From Alphaproteobacteria bacterium (GTDB lineage: Bacteria > Pseudomonadota > Alphaproteobacteria > Sphingomonadales > Kordiimonadaceae), in contig JABXIS010000023.1 of NCBI GenBank assembly GCA_013372975.1, forward strand, positions 22,289 to 86,288: 64,000 nt of DNA. The letters are read 5' to 3'. This document shows positions 24,544-34,500 of this stretch, one piece after another. Each line of letters begins with the position of its first letter. Position 1 is the stretch's first letter. The notes under the pieces are model-generated. The model searched no databases. It worked only from the letters and a program-made list of their open reading frames with translations, and had not been told where the DNA came from. A program made the position numbers and the translations under genes.

Positions 24544-27024
24544 TCAGCCTGACAGTTTTCCTTTTGGTTTGGCACGCGCTGTCGCTTGTGCTCCCGCTGG
24601 ATCATCTGGCCAAAAATGGCGCGGATACCGTCCCTTCATTTCTTTGGCTACTGCAGCCCATGAGCCGCGCCAAAACCCGGGCAAATCCCTGGTCATCTGT
24701 ATCGGGCGATGCGCTGGCGAGAGAAGAATTACCAAAAGTGGCGTCTTTCCTCCCATGATAGTCGGGTGTTTAATCAGCCCAAAGAGTTCCTGTACGCGAA
24801 CCTCAATGGCCGGTGCTGTCTCATGGCCATAATTGATTGGAAGGCGGGACCCGGTAGGTGCTTCAAAATGAGATGGTAGCAAGCTATCGACCTGTGATCT
24901 TAATTCCCACGGTAACAACGCCGCGAGGGCGCCTTCAAGCATATCATGGGTGACCTTCGAAACTGCGGTGACGTCATATATAGAGGGTAGCAACCAGTTC
25001 GAAACATCGTTTCCCAAGGCACGATCGCTCAGGTTTGGCCATGGCGCGCCCAGCGCTTCATGCAAATAGGTTACACGAGCGCGTAGCGCCAACTGCGTTT
25101 TGGTCCACGGCAAGGCATCCGGGCCAAGTTCTTCGATGCCGGTACACAGAAGTGCTGCTGCCGCTTCTGTGTCCTTGATCTTGGCCGAAGCATCCGAAAG
25201 AACCACCTGTTCAAAGGCCCGCACCCTGCGTGCTCGTACACTGCGAGAGCCGCGATCAAATTCAAGACGCGTTTCCTCGACAATTTGGCCTGAGAATGCC
25301 TCTTCAATCTCCCCAATGTCTATTGGTGCAGCGGCACGAATTCGCCCACTTGCCGCCTGCCCGCCAATATCAGTCACCACAAGGAACTTGTGTTTTGCCA
25401 GCGCATCTGTTGCAGGCAGGATAGCCGCACGGCCATTTGCAAGACGGTAACGACCGGGTGCTCCCGCCGCTTGCGCGAGGCGATCAGGATAAGCATTGGC
25501 AAGTATCTGTCCGATACTCATCTTCCCACCACCCGAGTTCATGCCCGGTGCACGCCCCGCCAGCTTCACCCACCGGCTTGCCAGCGCTCTGGCGTCCCGG
25601 GCTCTGGGGGTTTTATCACTACGGAAGAGGTGCAATCGGTGTTCAATGTCTATGGCCTCGCCCCCCAACCCATGCTCGGATAACAGCGCTGCAATTTCAG
25701 CCGCCTCCTTTGCCTGTCCACTGGCGTGCGCGCGAAGGATCATATGCGCCAACCGCGGATGGATGGGAAAAGCCGCCAGTGCACGCCCCTCTTCCGTTAT
25801 CTGTCCGTGGCTGTTTATGGCATTCAATTTTCTGAGGAGCGCCCTGGCTTCTGCCCAAGCCGGCCCAGGCGGTTGGCTGGGGAATTGCATCTGCGTGGGG
25901 TCAGCAACGCCCCAAGCCGCCAAGTTTAGCGCTAGCGCCGCGAGGTCCGCTGCAAGGATTTCAGGCGTATCGAAGGCCCGCAAGGCTGCGGTCTGACCCT
26001 TGCCCCATAGGCGATAGCACACGCCGTCTTCCGTGCGGCCAGCGCGGCCCTGCCTTTGCGTAGCAGCCGCCTGTGAAATGTTTCTGGTCTCCAACCGCGT
26101 GAGCGCAGTGGCGGGTTCGAATACCGGTACCCGTGCAAGCCCACTGTCAATCACTACGCGGATACCCTCAATGGTCAGGGAAGTTTGCGCAATCGTTGTT
26201 GCCAGAACAACCTTGCGTCGACCTTCTGACGCGGGTGCAATGGCCCGGTCCTGTTCCCTTGGAGAGAGGCGTCCAAAAAGCGGTACAACATCCACAGTAT
26301 GCGGAACCTTGCCGGAAAGGCGTTCCGCGACACGACGAATTTCCGCTTCACCCGGTAAAAACACAAGGATTGACCCGCGTTCGTCTACGAGCGCCTTGTT
26401 CACTGTGAAGACTATATGGTCCTCAATCCGAACGTCAGCTTTTGCTGGCACATAACGCGTTTCCACCGGGTAAGCACGTCCTTCGCTTTCCACAATAGGT
26501 GCATCTGCGAGCATCTCTGATATCGCTGTGCCATCAAGCGTTGCCGACATGACAAGAATGCGCAGGTCCGGCCGCAGGACGGCACAATCAAGCGCTAGGG
26601 CTAACCCCAGATCGCCATCCAGGCTACGTTCGTGAAACTCGTCAAAGATCACCGCCGCGACCCCATCCAGCTCAGGGTCGTCAAGGATCATACGGGTAAA
26701 AACACCCTCTGTTACCACTTCGATCTTTGTCTTTGGGCCTACACGCGCATCCAGCCGCACACGATAACCAACCGTTTCGCCCACATCTTCACCCAATGAT
26801 GCCGCCATCCAGTGCGCTGCTGCCCGCGCCGCAATGCGCCTAGGCTCCAGCATAATGATACGCCCCTCTGCTCGCCAGCCTGCATCCAGTAGATACAAAG
26901 GCACACGTGTGGTTTTACCAGCACCCGGTGCTGCCACCAGAACAGCAAAACTGTTATCACGCAGCGTTTGGGCCAGCTCCGGCAAAACGGTATCAATCGG
27001 GAGAGGAGAGCCAATGTTGGTCAT
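24544..27024 (-). CDS. hrpB: ATP-dependent helicase HrpB
   Basis: An 826-residue DEAH-box helicase. Motifs in order: Walker A AAPGAGKTTRVPL (near residue 34), motif II DEFHERSLD, motif III MSATLDG, motif V/VI region ATTIAQTSLTIEGIRVVIDSG and QRQGRAGR. The helicase-associated and HrpB-specific C-terminal domains follow (LPINYGHETAPAIEVRVQELFG, then ILLSPAHRPIQMTRDLPGFWRGSW), which separate HrpB from HrpA. The cellular role is poorly known; RNA metabolism is assumed. It is a single gene, convergent with thrS. Confidence 0.95.
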   Translation of the reverse strand: MTNIGSPLPIDTVLPELAQTLRDNSFAVLVAAPGAGKTTRVPLYLLDAGWRAEGRIIMLEPRRIAARAAAHWMAASLGEDVGETVGYRVRLDARVGPKTKIEVVTEGVFTRMILDDPELDGVAAVIFDEFHERSLDGDLGLALALDCAVLRPDLRILVMSATLDGTAISEMLADAPIVESEGRAYPVETRYVPAKADVRIEDHIVFTVNKALVDERGSILVFLPGEAEIRRVAERLSGKVPHTVDVVPLFGRLSPREQDRAIAPASEGRRKVVLATTIAQTSLTIEGIRVVIDSGLARVPVFEPATALTRLETRNISQAAATQRQGRAGRTEDGVCYRLWGKGQTAALRAFDTPEILAADLAALALNLAAWGVADPTQMQFPSQPPGPAWAEARALLRKLNAINSHGQITEEGRALAAFPIHPRLAHMILRAHASGQAKEAAEIAALLSEHGLGGEAIDIEHRLHLFRSDKTPRARDARALASRWVKLAGRAPGMNSGGGKMSIGQILANAYPDRLAQAAGAPGRYRLANGRAAILPATDALAKHKFLVVTDIGGQAASGRIRAAAPIDIGEIEEAFSGQIVEETRLEFDRGSRSVRARRVRAFEQVVLSDASAKIKDTEAAAALLCTGIEELGPDALPWTKTQLALRARVTYLHEALGAPWPNLSDRALGNDVSNWLLPSIYDVTAVSKVTHDMLEGALAALLPWELRSQVDSLLPSHFEAPTGSRLPINYGHETAPAIEVRVQELFGLIKHPTIMGGKTPLLVILLSPAHRPIQMTRDLPGFWRGSWAAVAKEMKGRYPRHFWPDDPAGAQATARAKPKGKLSG

Positions 27025-27165
27025 AGACTCTACATAGGTGAAACATAAGGTAAAGCCAACGACATTTGCCTACCTCATGACTGTCGTTGCCCGAAAGTAA
27101 GCCGGAAGGATATCGATCCTCATAAAAAGCGAGAAATCAGGCACTCATTCAACAAAGCAAAGGGA

Positions 27166-27178
27166 GCGCTTTCTGACC
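27166..27178. repeat. Candidate att-like direct repeat, copy 1
   Basis: GCGCTTTCTGACC also occurs at 37509-37521. This copy lies 9 bp beyond the 3' end of the XRE gene; the other lies 54 bp before the recombinase start. The next 12 bases of both copies share a further five positions, including CAT. Confidence 0.35.
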
Positions 27179-27186
27179 AAGAGTGG

Positions 27187-27540
27187 TCATCGGTTAATCG
27201 AAATGACAGTTGAAAAAGCCTTAAGCACTTCAATTATTTCCCGCGCATGCGAGGGGCTGCCATCCCATACCTCCTCGCAAGCCCGATGGATATCTGCCAA
27301 GCAAAATGCGGCATGCTCTTTCTCTTGCCTCTCGGCTTCCGCTAGAAACCGGAGCAAGGAAAACACACGCGGTGTGACCTTTGTAATACGGCCGTTCTTG
27401 ATCTTGTTCACCCAGCCCTGAGATACGTTGCAGCGCCTGGCAAGTTCCTGCTCAGTCAGTCCGAGGCGTTTCAGATAACGCACCATGAGGTCGCTCGCAT
27501 GCTCAATTTCTTGATTGCCTGTTTGACCATATTTCCCCAT
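27187..27540 (-). CDS. Small XRE-type helix-turn-helix regulator
   Basis: A 117-residue protein. Residues about 18-65 form a Cro/CI-type helix-turn-helix (YLKRLGLTEQELARRCNVSQGWVNKIKNG), followed by a helical tail of unknown function. It lies 17 bp after the D-aminoacylase gene on the same strand and may be the last gene of the D-peptide operon, so it could regulate it. TGACCA-AGAG-TGGTCA overlapping its stop codon (27174-27189) may be a short terminator stem. It marks one edge of the cassette bounded by 13-bp repeats. Confidence 0.8.
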   Translation of the reverse strand: MGKYGQTGNQEIEHASDLMVRYLKRLGLTEQELARRCNVSQGWVNKIKNGRITKVTPRVFSLLRFLAEAERQEKEHAAFCLADIHRACEEVWDGSPSHAREIIEVLKAFSTVISINR

Positions 27541-27557
27541 GTCGGCAAATTGCTGCG

Positions 27558-29096
27558 TTAGTGCTGTCGCGCCAAAGAATTTCCTGCAAGATGACCGGTC
27601 AGTTGCCCCTGCCGAATGGCGAGTTTTCCGTTCACGAGCAGATATTGTACGCCTACAGAAGGCTTTGCGGGTTGCGCATATGTCGCGATCGGCCCGAACA
27701 CTTGCGGGTCAAACAGCAAGACATCTGCAAATGCTCCCTCGGAAATCACACCGCGGTTGACCAGCCCAAAGGTACGGGCAGTCAACAATGTTGATTTGTG
27801 CACAAAATCCTCAAGTGGCAACAAGGAAAGTTCGTCAACATACCGCCTGAATTTGTTTGGGAAACTGGCATATTTGCGGGGGTGTCCTGCCCCGCCATCC
27901 GAACTGGTCATGACCCAAGGTTGCGCCATAAACGCCTGAATATCATCTTCATGCATATTGAAGGATGCAATACCAGCATCTCCTTCATGCAGAATATAGT
28001 CGGCCGCTGCGATGGCGCTTTCCCCTCTGACTTCGGCAAAATGGGCAAGCGTTTGACCCCGCCACTCAAACTTGCCACCGGTAAGCAATATCGCCTCAGC
28101 GCCGCCACGCCTGCGAAGATTTTCCCACATTTGTTCGTGGATCCGACCTTTGCTTTCTGGTGCCTTCAAGCGCGCCAGCATCTGAATGCGCCCTCCAGCC
28201 ATCGCCCAACGCGGCACCAGGGCATTACTGATGCGTGTCCCAGACGCCCGCCACGGATATTGATCAGCTGTAACACGGATGCCTTCTGCCCGGGCAGCAT
28301 CAATGCGGGCAATAACTTCATTGCTTTGCCCCCACACATCCACACCAAGGGCCTTGATATGCGCGATATGAACCGGTACGCCAGCAATCCGCCCCACTTC
28401 GATCGCTTCCTCAATCGCCGCTTGAAGCCCGATCGAATAGTTGCTTTCGTCACGGATGTGAGTTTCATACACGCCGCCGAATCCTGCTGCGACACGTGCC
28501 AACTCAACCACTTCTTCCGTTTTGGCAAAACTGCCCGGTGCATAGAAAAGCCCAGAGGAAACCCCTAATGCCCCAGCCTTCATGCTGGTGATAACCAGTT
28601 TTTTCATTTCTGCCAGTTCTTGTGGGGTTGGCTCTCGCGCATCCATCCCCAGTACCTGCCGACGCACTGTACCGTGGCCCACGAAGAGCGCCATGTTTGC
28701 CCCCAGCCCTCGCTGTGCAAGTTCACCCAGGGCCGCGCCCACATCCGATGGGCCCTTGCCGTCATTCCCGGAAAAAACTGTTGTAATGCCCTGTGTCAGG
28801 TAGCTTTCAAGGAGGATGCCCCCCTGTGCTCCGCGCTCGTCCCAGGCGTGGGTATGGGGATCGATGAAGCCGGGCGTGACGACCAGCCCCTCCGCATCAA
28901 TAACGTCTTTGGCGTCGAAGCCTTCTCGATCAGGTCCTACATAAACGATCCGATCTCCCTCGATACCTATGACAAGGCGCTGGCCCGCAGCCCCGGTGCC
29001 GTCAATGACCAATCCATTTCGGATCAATAAATCCCACTTGTCGTTGGCATGAAGGGATGAGGAGATGAAAATCAATAACAGCAGGAAACACCGCAT
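27558..29096 (-). CDS. N-acyl-D-amino-acid deacylase (D-aminoacylase-like amidohydrolase), exported
   Basis: About 512 residues. A signal peptide (MRCFLLLLIFISSSLHA) is followed by an amidohydrolase-superfamily TIM barrel. Metal ligands recognisable from D-aminoacylase are the HxH of IDPHTHAWDERG, His in YETHIRDESN, His in VHIAHIKALG and the catalytic Asp in MTSSDGG. The family removes N-acyl groups from D-amino acids or cleaves related dipeptides. The ATG follows the upstream carboxypeptidase stop by 1 bp and shares its ribosome site, so the two are coupled. Location is periplasmic by the signal peptide. It is the last enzyme in the D-amino-acid operon. Confidence 0.88.
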   Translation of the reverse strand: MRCFLLLLIFISSSLHANDKWDLLIRNGLVIDGTGAAGQRLVIGIEGDRIVYVGPDREGFDAKDVIDAEGLVVTPGFIDPHTHAWDERGAQGGILLESYLTQGITTVFSGNDGKGPSDVGAALGELAQRGLGANMALFVGHGTVRRQVLGMDAREPTPQELAEMKKLVITSMKAGALGVSSGLFYAPGSFAKTEEVVELARVAAGFGGVYETHIRDESNYSIGLQAAIEEAIEVGRIAGVPVHIAHIKALGVDVWGQSNEVIARIDAARAEGIRVTADQYPWRASGTRISNALVPRWAMAGGRIQMLARLKAPESKGRIHEQMWENLRRRGGAEAILLTGGKFEWRGQTLAHFAEVRGESAIAAADYILHEGDAGIASFNMHEDDIQAFMAQPWVMTSSDGGAGHPRKYASFPNKFRRYVDELSLLPLEDFVHKSTLLTARTFGLVNRGVISEGAFADVLLFDPQVFGPIATYAQPAKPSVGVQYLLVNGKLAIRQGQLTGHLAGNSLARQH

Positions 29097-29097
29097 C

Positions 29098-30285
29098 TCA
29101 TTCCCCCACAGCTTTGCGTTCAAGAAGGTTTTTCATCAACTCTTCCGCAAATATCCGGGCAGAGTTGGCAATTGCCTGTCGATCGGTCTCGTCCCCCACT
29201 TCATAGGTGATGGCTGGCACACCAAATGTCGTGAACACATAATTTTTGGAGGTAGGCGTTTCAGTGACCGGCCGTTCAGCATATTCAAAGGGATACACCC
29301 CTTCTCTTGCTTCAGCGTCTGAGAGCCAAGCCCTCGTCAATCCTTCAGGGTTTGTCCGTTCATTGTCTGCCTGAACGTAAAAGACGTTCCGCCTTGTGGA
29401 ATGAAAATCCGAGAAAAACCAAATCCGATCATCCTCATGGAAACGCTCAAGCTCACGCCGGATGGCTTGTGTTTCGGGCTGGGTAAACTTCACCCAGTCT
29501 CGGTTAAGGTCGATATCACCAAGGCTATGACGCCAATGCCCCTGCTGTACGCCATCGGGGTTAAGTTCTGGTACGATGATAACGCCAAATTGCTGCCTGA
29601 ACATCCGCGCAGTTTCGGTGTCGCTCATGATGGTTTCACTGAATGCAAGAAGGGCCAGCGCACCGGTTACCTCAGGTGGGTGCTGCCGACCGATCAGGAC
29701 GATATAGTCACGCGAACCATCTTCGGCCGAGGATTCCAGTTTGTAGAGCGGCAGCCCCCCTTTTGATTGCCCCAACACAGACAGTTGCATCTTTGCATTT
29801 TCTGCCATGGCTGCAGCCCATGCCTGATGTCCTTGATGTGTGAAAACCTCCTGAGCAGACACGTGCAAGATCTGGGATTGCGTGCCCAATGACAAACGGA
29901 TCACCCTGTCGTTTAATGATTTCACGGCTTCAGAAGCCAGAAAATACCAGTGTATGCCGTCCCGACTGACCTTGGGCCAATACCGGTGTTTTGCATGCTG
30001 GTAAACTAGATCCAGGGTAACCTCTACCTGTTGGTTTGGTTCAATCCGGAAGCTATACCATGGACTAGGGTTTATGGGCGGTTCATCCTCGGGGGTGATC
30101 AACAGACGGACAGTTCCGTCACCTTGCATTTCACAGCCATTGATCCGACCCGCATCGAAGTCAGAGCGCACCACAAACTGGTCATACGAACACACACGCT
30201 GAGGCGTGTCTTCCGCCTGAATGCCCGCAAGGCCGATCAAACCCGCTATCAATGCACCCAAAATTCCTCGCAGATTAACAATCAT
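29098..30285 (-). CDS. M14-family zinc carboxypeptidase, cytosolic-carboxypeptidase-like, exported
   Basis: 395 residues. A signal peptide (LRGILGALIAGLIGLAGIQA) is followed by an N-terminal beta-sandwich (about residues 30-140) as in CCP/AGBL-type M14 enzymes. In the catalytic domain zinc ligands are visible in GRQHPPEVTG (HxxE) and in SDFHS, substrate-binding residues in NPDGV and DLNRDW, and a general-base Glu likely in TYEVGDE. It would cleave C-terminal residues from peptides in the periplasm. The start overlaps the DadA stop by 4 bp. Grouping with D-amino-acid enzymes suggests peptides with D or branched residues as substrate, for example from peptidoglycan (inference). Confidence 0.85.
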   Translation of the reverse strand: MIVNLRGILGALIAGLIGLAGIQAEDTPQRVCSYDQFVVRSDFDAGRINGCEMQGDGTVRLLITPEDEPPINPSPWYSFRIEPNQQVEVTLDLVYQHAKHRYWPKVSRDGIHWYFLASEAVKSLNDRVIRLSLGTQSQILHVSAQEVFTHQGHQAWAAAMAENAKMQLSVLGQSKGGLPLYKLESSAEDGSRDYIVLIGRQHPPEVTGALALLAFSETIMSDTETARMFRQQFGVIIVPELNPDGVQQGHWRHSLGDIDLNRDWVKFTQPETQAIRRELERFHEDDRIWFFSDFHSTRRNVFYVQADNERTNPEGLTRAWLSDAEAREGVYPFEYAERPVTETPTSKNYVFTTFGVPAITYEVGDETDRQAIANSARIFAEELMKNLLERKAVGE

Positions 30286-31523
30286 GCGGCCACTCCCTTT
30301 TCGTTATTTCGACGTTTCTCAAGCATGAGATCTGCGAGCCGGTCAGCACTGCCACAGGCGAAGGTCCAGCCGAACATGCCGTGGCCGCAATTCAGATAGA
30401 GGCCTGCCATCCTGCTTTTGCCAGTAATCGGCAATCCATCGGGTGTCATTGGGCGAATGCCGGCCCACCCAGAACAGGCATGATCGTAATCACCCACGAA
30501 CGGCAATGCTTCCTGGGCAGTCTGCTTTAGCAACTTCAACCTATCTTCCTTCAGCGACGTGTCTGTGCCATCGAAGTCGGCCAATCCTGCCACTCTTATT
30601 TCATTGTCAAGCGGCGCGAAAACTATTCTTTTGTCGGCGTCCGTCAAACTAAGCCCTAAGCCCATGCTCTCTGAAGCGGGCATGGAAAAACTATAGCCTT
30701 TTACCGGCATGATTGGCGCATGGATGCCATATCTCTCCAGAAGCGGCCTGGCTCCAGCACCCAATGCAACGACTACTGCATCGGCCGTAAAGTCACCCCC
30801 GCTTGTGGTGACCCCAACAGCACGATCACTGTCCGTAAGCAATCCGCGGATGCGACGTTTCAGTTTGATCTCAACGCCATATTGGCTACTGCAAATCATG
30901 GCCAACGCTTCCGTAAAGCGGCGCGCATCCCCGACGGCATCATCAGGGGAATAGATACCTCCGGCAATTGTCGGTAACTGGTCATCTAGGCCTGATGCCA
31001 GACCATGACATTCGCTTGGTGACAGAGCATAGACGTTTAGCCCTGCCCTTTTCTTGATCTCGGCCTTGGCCCGCATAGCATTGAAAGCACGAAGGCTCCT
31101 GGTCACAACGAGCTTACCAGCAACCCGGTGCCGAAAAGAAATGTTATGCTTGCCCAACAAAGAATTCAGGGCTGCACGCGATTCAAGAGCCAAGGTAATT
31201 GCGGACTTGAGGTCGCGTGTTCGAAAGGGAGCAAAACTATGCCCCAACAATTTGATGCCCCACCGCATCAGTTGGCGATCGAACGGACAGTTAAACCGAA
31301 TAGCCGAATTCCGGCCCAACAATATCCCAGGGAGGGATGCCACCATCTGCGGCGAGGCGAGGGGGTCAACAAAACTGTAGGAAAGTTGGCCGCCGTTTGC
31401 GAAACTCGCGCCGGCCGCGACCGAGCAAGCCTGGTCAACAACCGTAACCTTGCACCCTTTTCGGGCCAACTCATATGCCGTGGTTATTCCCACAACACCC
31501 GCACCAAGAACGAGAATACGCAT
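30282..31523 (-). CDS. dadA: D-amino-acid dehydrogenase (DadA-type FAD oxidoreductase)
   Basis: 413 residues of the DAO/DadA family. The FAD-binding motif LGAGVVGITTAYELARKG is at the N-terminus, followed by GGQLSYSFVDPLASP, a signature of DadA. The C-terminal part has GWAGIRPMTPDGLPITG and NCGHGMFGWTFACGSA, typical of the family. It oxidises D-amino acids to 2-oxo acids at the inner face of the membrane, feeding the respiratory chain. It overlaps the carboxypeptidase start by 4 bp. It lies downstream of the TonB receptor behind a hairpin terminator, so its level may be set by read-through. Confidence 0.88.
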   Translation of the reverse strand: MRILVLGAGVVGITTAYELARKGCKVTVVDQACSVAAGASFANGGQLSYSFVDPLASPQMVASLPGILLGRNSAIRFNCPFDRQLMRWGIKLLGHSFAPFRTRDLKSAITLALESRAALNSLLGKHNISFRHRVAGKLVVTRSLRAFNAMRAKAEIKKRAGLNVYALSPSECHGLASGLDDQLPTIAGGIYSPDDAVGDARRFTEALAMICSSQYGVEIKLKRRIRGLLTDSDRAVGVTTSGGDFTADAVVVALGAGARPLLERYGIHAPIMPVKGYSFSMPASESMGLGLSLTDADKRIVFAPLDNEIRVAGLADFDGTDTSLKEDRLKLLKQTAQEALPFVGDYDHACSGWAGIRPMTPDGLPITGKSRMAGLYLNCGHGMFGWTFACGSADRLADLMLEKRRNNEKGVAA

Positions 31524-31551
31524 AATCCTGATCCTGCCTGCTATTGGTATG

Positions 31552-31578
31552 AAAACCGGGGCCTGTGACCAGCCCCGG
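31552..31578 (-). terminator. Intrinsic terminator between TonB receptor and dadA
   Basis: On the minus strand CCGGGGC (31578-31572) pairs with GCCCCGG (31562-31556) and is followed by TTTT (31555-31552). It would reduce but need not block transcription into dadA. Confidence 0.7.
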
Positions 31579-31595
31579 CCTCAATCACTCAGGGC

Positions 31596-34500
31596 TTAGA
31601 ACTTCTTGCTGATATCTACATAGAAGAACCTGCCGGTGCCGCTATGCATGGAGCCGTAGAAGCCAAAGTACTCGTCAGCCAGTGGCGGATCACGATCAAA
31701 CAAATTGTTCACACCCACCCGAATGCGCGAGCCATCAAGCAAACCGTCTTCGAAGCGATAGGAAACATTGGCGTTCATCACAAACCAGTCGTCTACCCGA
31801 TATTCAACGGTTTCGCCGTCAACTTCCATATCGACGCTGGTATCATAGAAGCCACCAACATAGCGCGCGAACAACCCTGCGCCCCAGTTGGCATTTCGCC
31901 ATGTCAGGCTGGAAGAGAAACGCCAATCCGGGCGGCCATTCTGCTCACGCAGATCACCAAGCCCAGTCACTTCCACGGAAGCTGGCAAATCCCCGGCTTC
32001 GATCGCATCCAGAAGCTGTTGGCCAAGTTCACCAGCATCCTGCTGGAATTTACTCAGTTTCGCAGCATTGAACTTGAAGCGGAAATCACCAAGCTTGTCA
32101 GCATTCCAGTTGTAGACGAGCGCAAAGTCATAGCCTGCAACCGTCCGGTCATCCAAATTGGTATAGGGATCATGCACTTCAATAATTTCCCCCGCTGCAC
32201 TAAGGCTGCTTTGGGCAAACAGGTCGATTAGGTCCTGATCAGGCGTATCCCGCACCACATTCGGGTTGGAGCTTCCCTGGCTGCGCAGCAGCAGATCAAG
32301 CGCAATCTGGTTTTGATCACCAAAGATGCCGACCACACCACTCTGTTCAACACGCCAATAATCAGCGGTCAGCGTCAGTCCTGGAATAGCGGCGGGCTGC
32401 AACACCACACCAACATTATACTGTGTGGTATTTTCGTTCTTCAGCTCTTCCGTACCGGTACGAACGCTTTGCGTGCCCTGCCCTGAACAATCGCCCAGAT
32501 CGGCAATCTGGCCGGCATCGACCTGCGCCTGGCAGATGACAAAGTCATCACGGCTATTGGAACGCGTGGTACCCGGATCAAAAATCTGCACAAGGTTTGG
32601 CGCCCGGAAACCTTCAGACCATGCGCCTCTGAACATCAGGCCATCCACTACGGTCCAGGCTGCTGCCACTTTCGGCTTGAAGGCCGATCCCGAATAGTCG
32701 AAATCCTCAAAACGGCCAGCAATCTGCAAATCCAGGCTTTCCATCAAGGGAATATCCATGTCCGGGCTAACAAGCGGCACCGAAAATTCTGCGAACGCTG
32801 ATTTCACCCAGCGGCTACCTGACGAATCTGGTGTCGGACTTGAACCAAGAACGTCGCTTTCCGAGACCAATTCACCTGTAACAGAGTCAGTGAAAGTGAT
32901 TGTACCATCAAGGCGATCATCACGATCATCCTCAAAGCTTTCCCGGCGGGCCTCCACGCCCACGGCGAACCCGACATCACCTGCTGGCAACGCGAAAAGC
33001 TCAGCATTGGACACTTTGAAGTCTGTCAGGAAAAGAGTGGTCTTGCCGTCACGCGAGACATCAATGCGGAAGCTGTCGATTGTGCTTTCGCTATTTGGTG
33101 TGTTGGTGCCTACGCCTGTCAAATCAGTCAGGCTACCACCGGCAAACGGGTTATAGGCATCAGCCGTATTGCGAGAGATTGCTTCCTGAAATAACGTCAT
33201 GGAAATCCGGTTATTGGTCAAATCTTCCGTAGTTGCTTCAGAATACAGCACTGCTGTATCCCAATCCCAGACACCCCAATTCCCGCGCAGGCCACCAAGG
33301 ACACGGAAACTCTGGTCGGTTACCGTTGTAATACGAGGTCCTGCATCCACGGGGCGCAGGTTGCGGACTTCAATATTATAGCCTTCATCAGGCACATCCG
33401 TCAGGCCTGCGATACGGTTCGGATTTGGCGAGCCATCAAGAAGCGTTGTCGCACCAAACGGATTATAATAAGCCGTTGTCGGGATCATGAACCGTTGCGC
33501 TGTTAGCACCTGCCCCTGGAAGGAATGCCTAACAGACTTGGCATGGTAGTAGGCCGCTTCGGAATAAAATTCCATTCCGCTATCAAATTCGTGCGTCAGG
33601 ATACCGAAGAAGTTGAAGCGATCCCGAGCCGAATGCAGCGTATTGCGCGCGTCGAAATCGAAACGCAGTTCGTTTTCAAGCGACGTGCCGTTATCAAAGC
33701 AAACCCCGTCCCCCCGATCCAGCAAACAACTTGATGCATAATCACCGGACGCTGGCTGAACGTGGAAATCATCGTCACCAAGCTCAGCAATACGCTCATC
33801 CGCCCGGAAGCGACCAAACGGCGAGTTTACAGACGAGTTGAAAAACTGTGAATCACCTTCCCACTGCGTACCAACCACAAGTGGAAGCCTGTCTGAAGTT
33901 GCAGAGAAATCACGTTCAGAAGCTGGTGTACGATTGCGGTTATAGTAAGAGCCGAACACCGCAAGATGGGTAGCGCCACCATTGAAATCAAACCCGGCCT
34001 TGCCTGTAAGCGTCAGGTCCTGGCGGCCTGTGTTTTCAGCAAAACCATAACGGCCCCGAAGCGTGATACCTTCAAAATCATCATCAAGAACCGTATTCAC
34101 CACACCGGCAACAGCGTCAGCGCCGTAAAGTGCCGCAGCGCCATCGCGCAGCACCTCAACACGTTCCACACCAAAGGTCGGGATGGTATTCGTGTTTGGC
34201 GTAACCACCGGAACAAGATTTTCAGTTTGGAAGCCAGGGTGTAAAACCATACGGCGCCCATTCAGAAGGGCCAGGGTGTTGCCTGTTCCCAATGCGCGCA
34301 GGTTGATGGAATTGACGTCACCGCGGGCTGCATTCACACCTGCGCCAACAGCACCTTCATTAAAGGCCACAAAGCCAGCTTGCGGAATCGACCGGAAAAG
34401 CTCGTCACCGGAAACCGCACCAGTAGCCACAATGTCGTCTGTGCTTACTACAGACACAGGCAAGGAACCAGAAATGCGAGCGCCCTTGATCTGCGATCCG

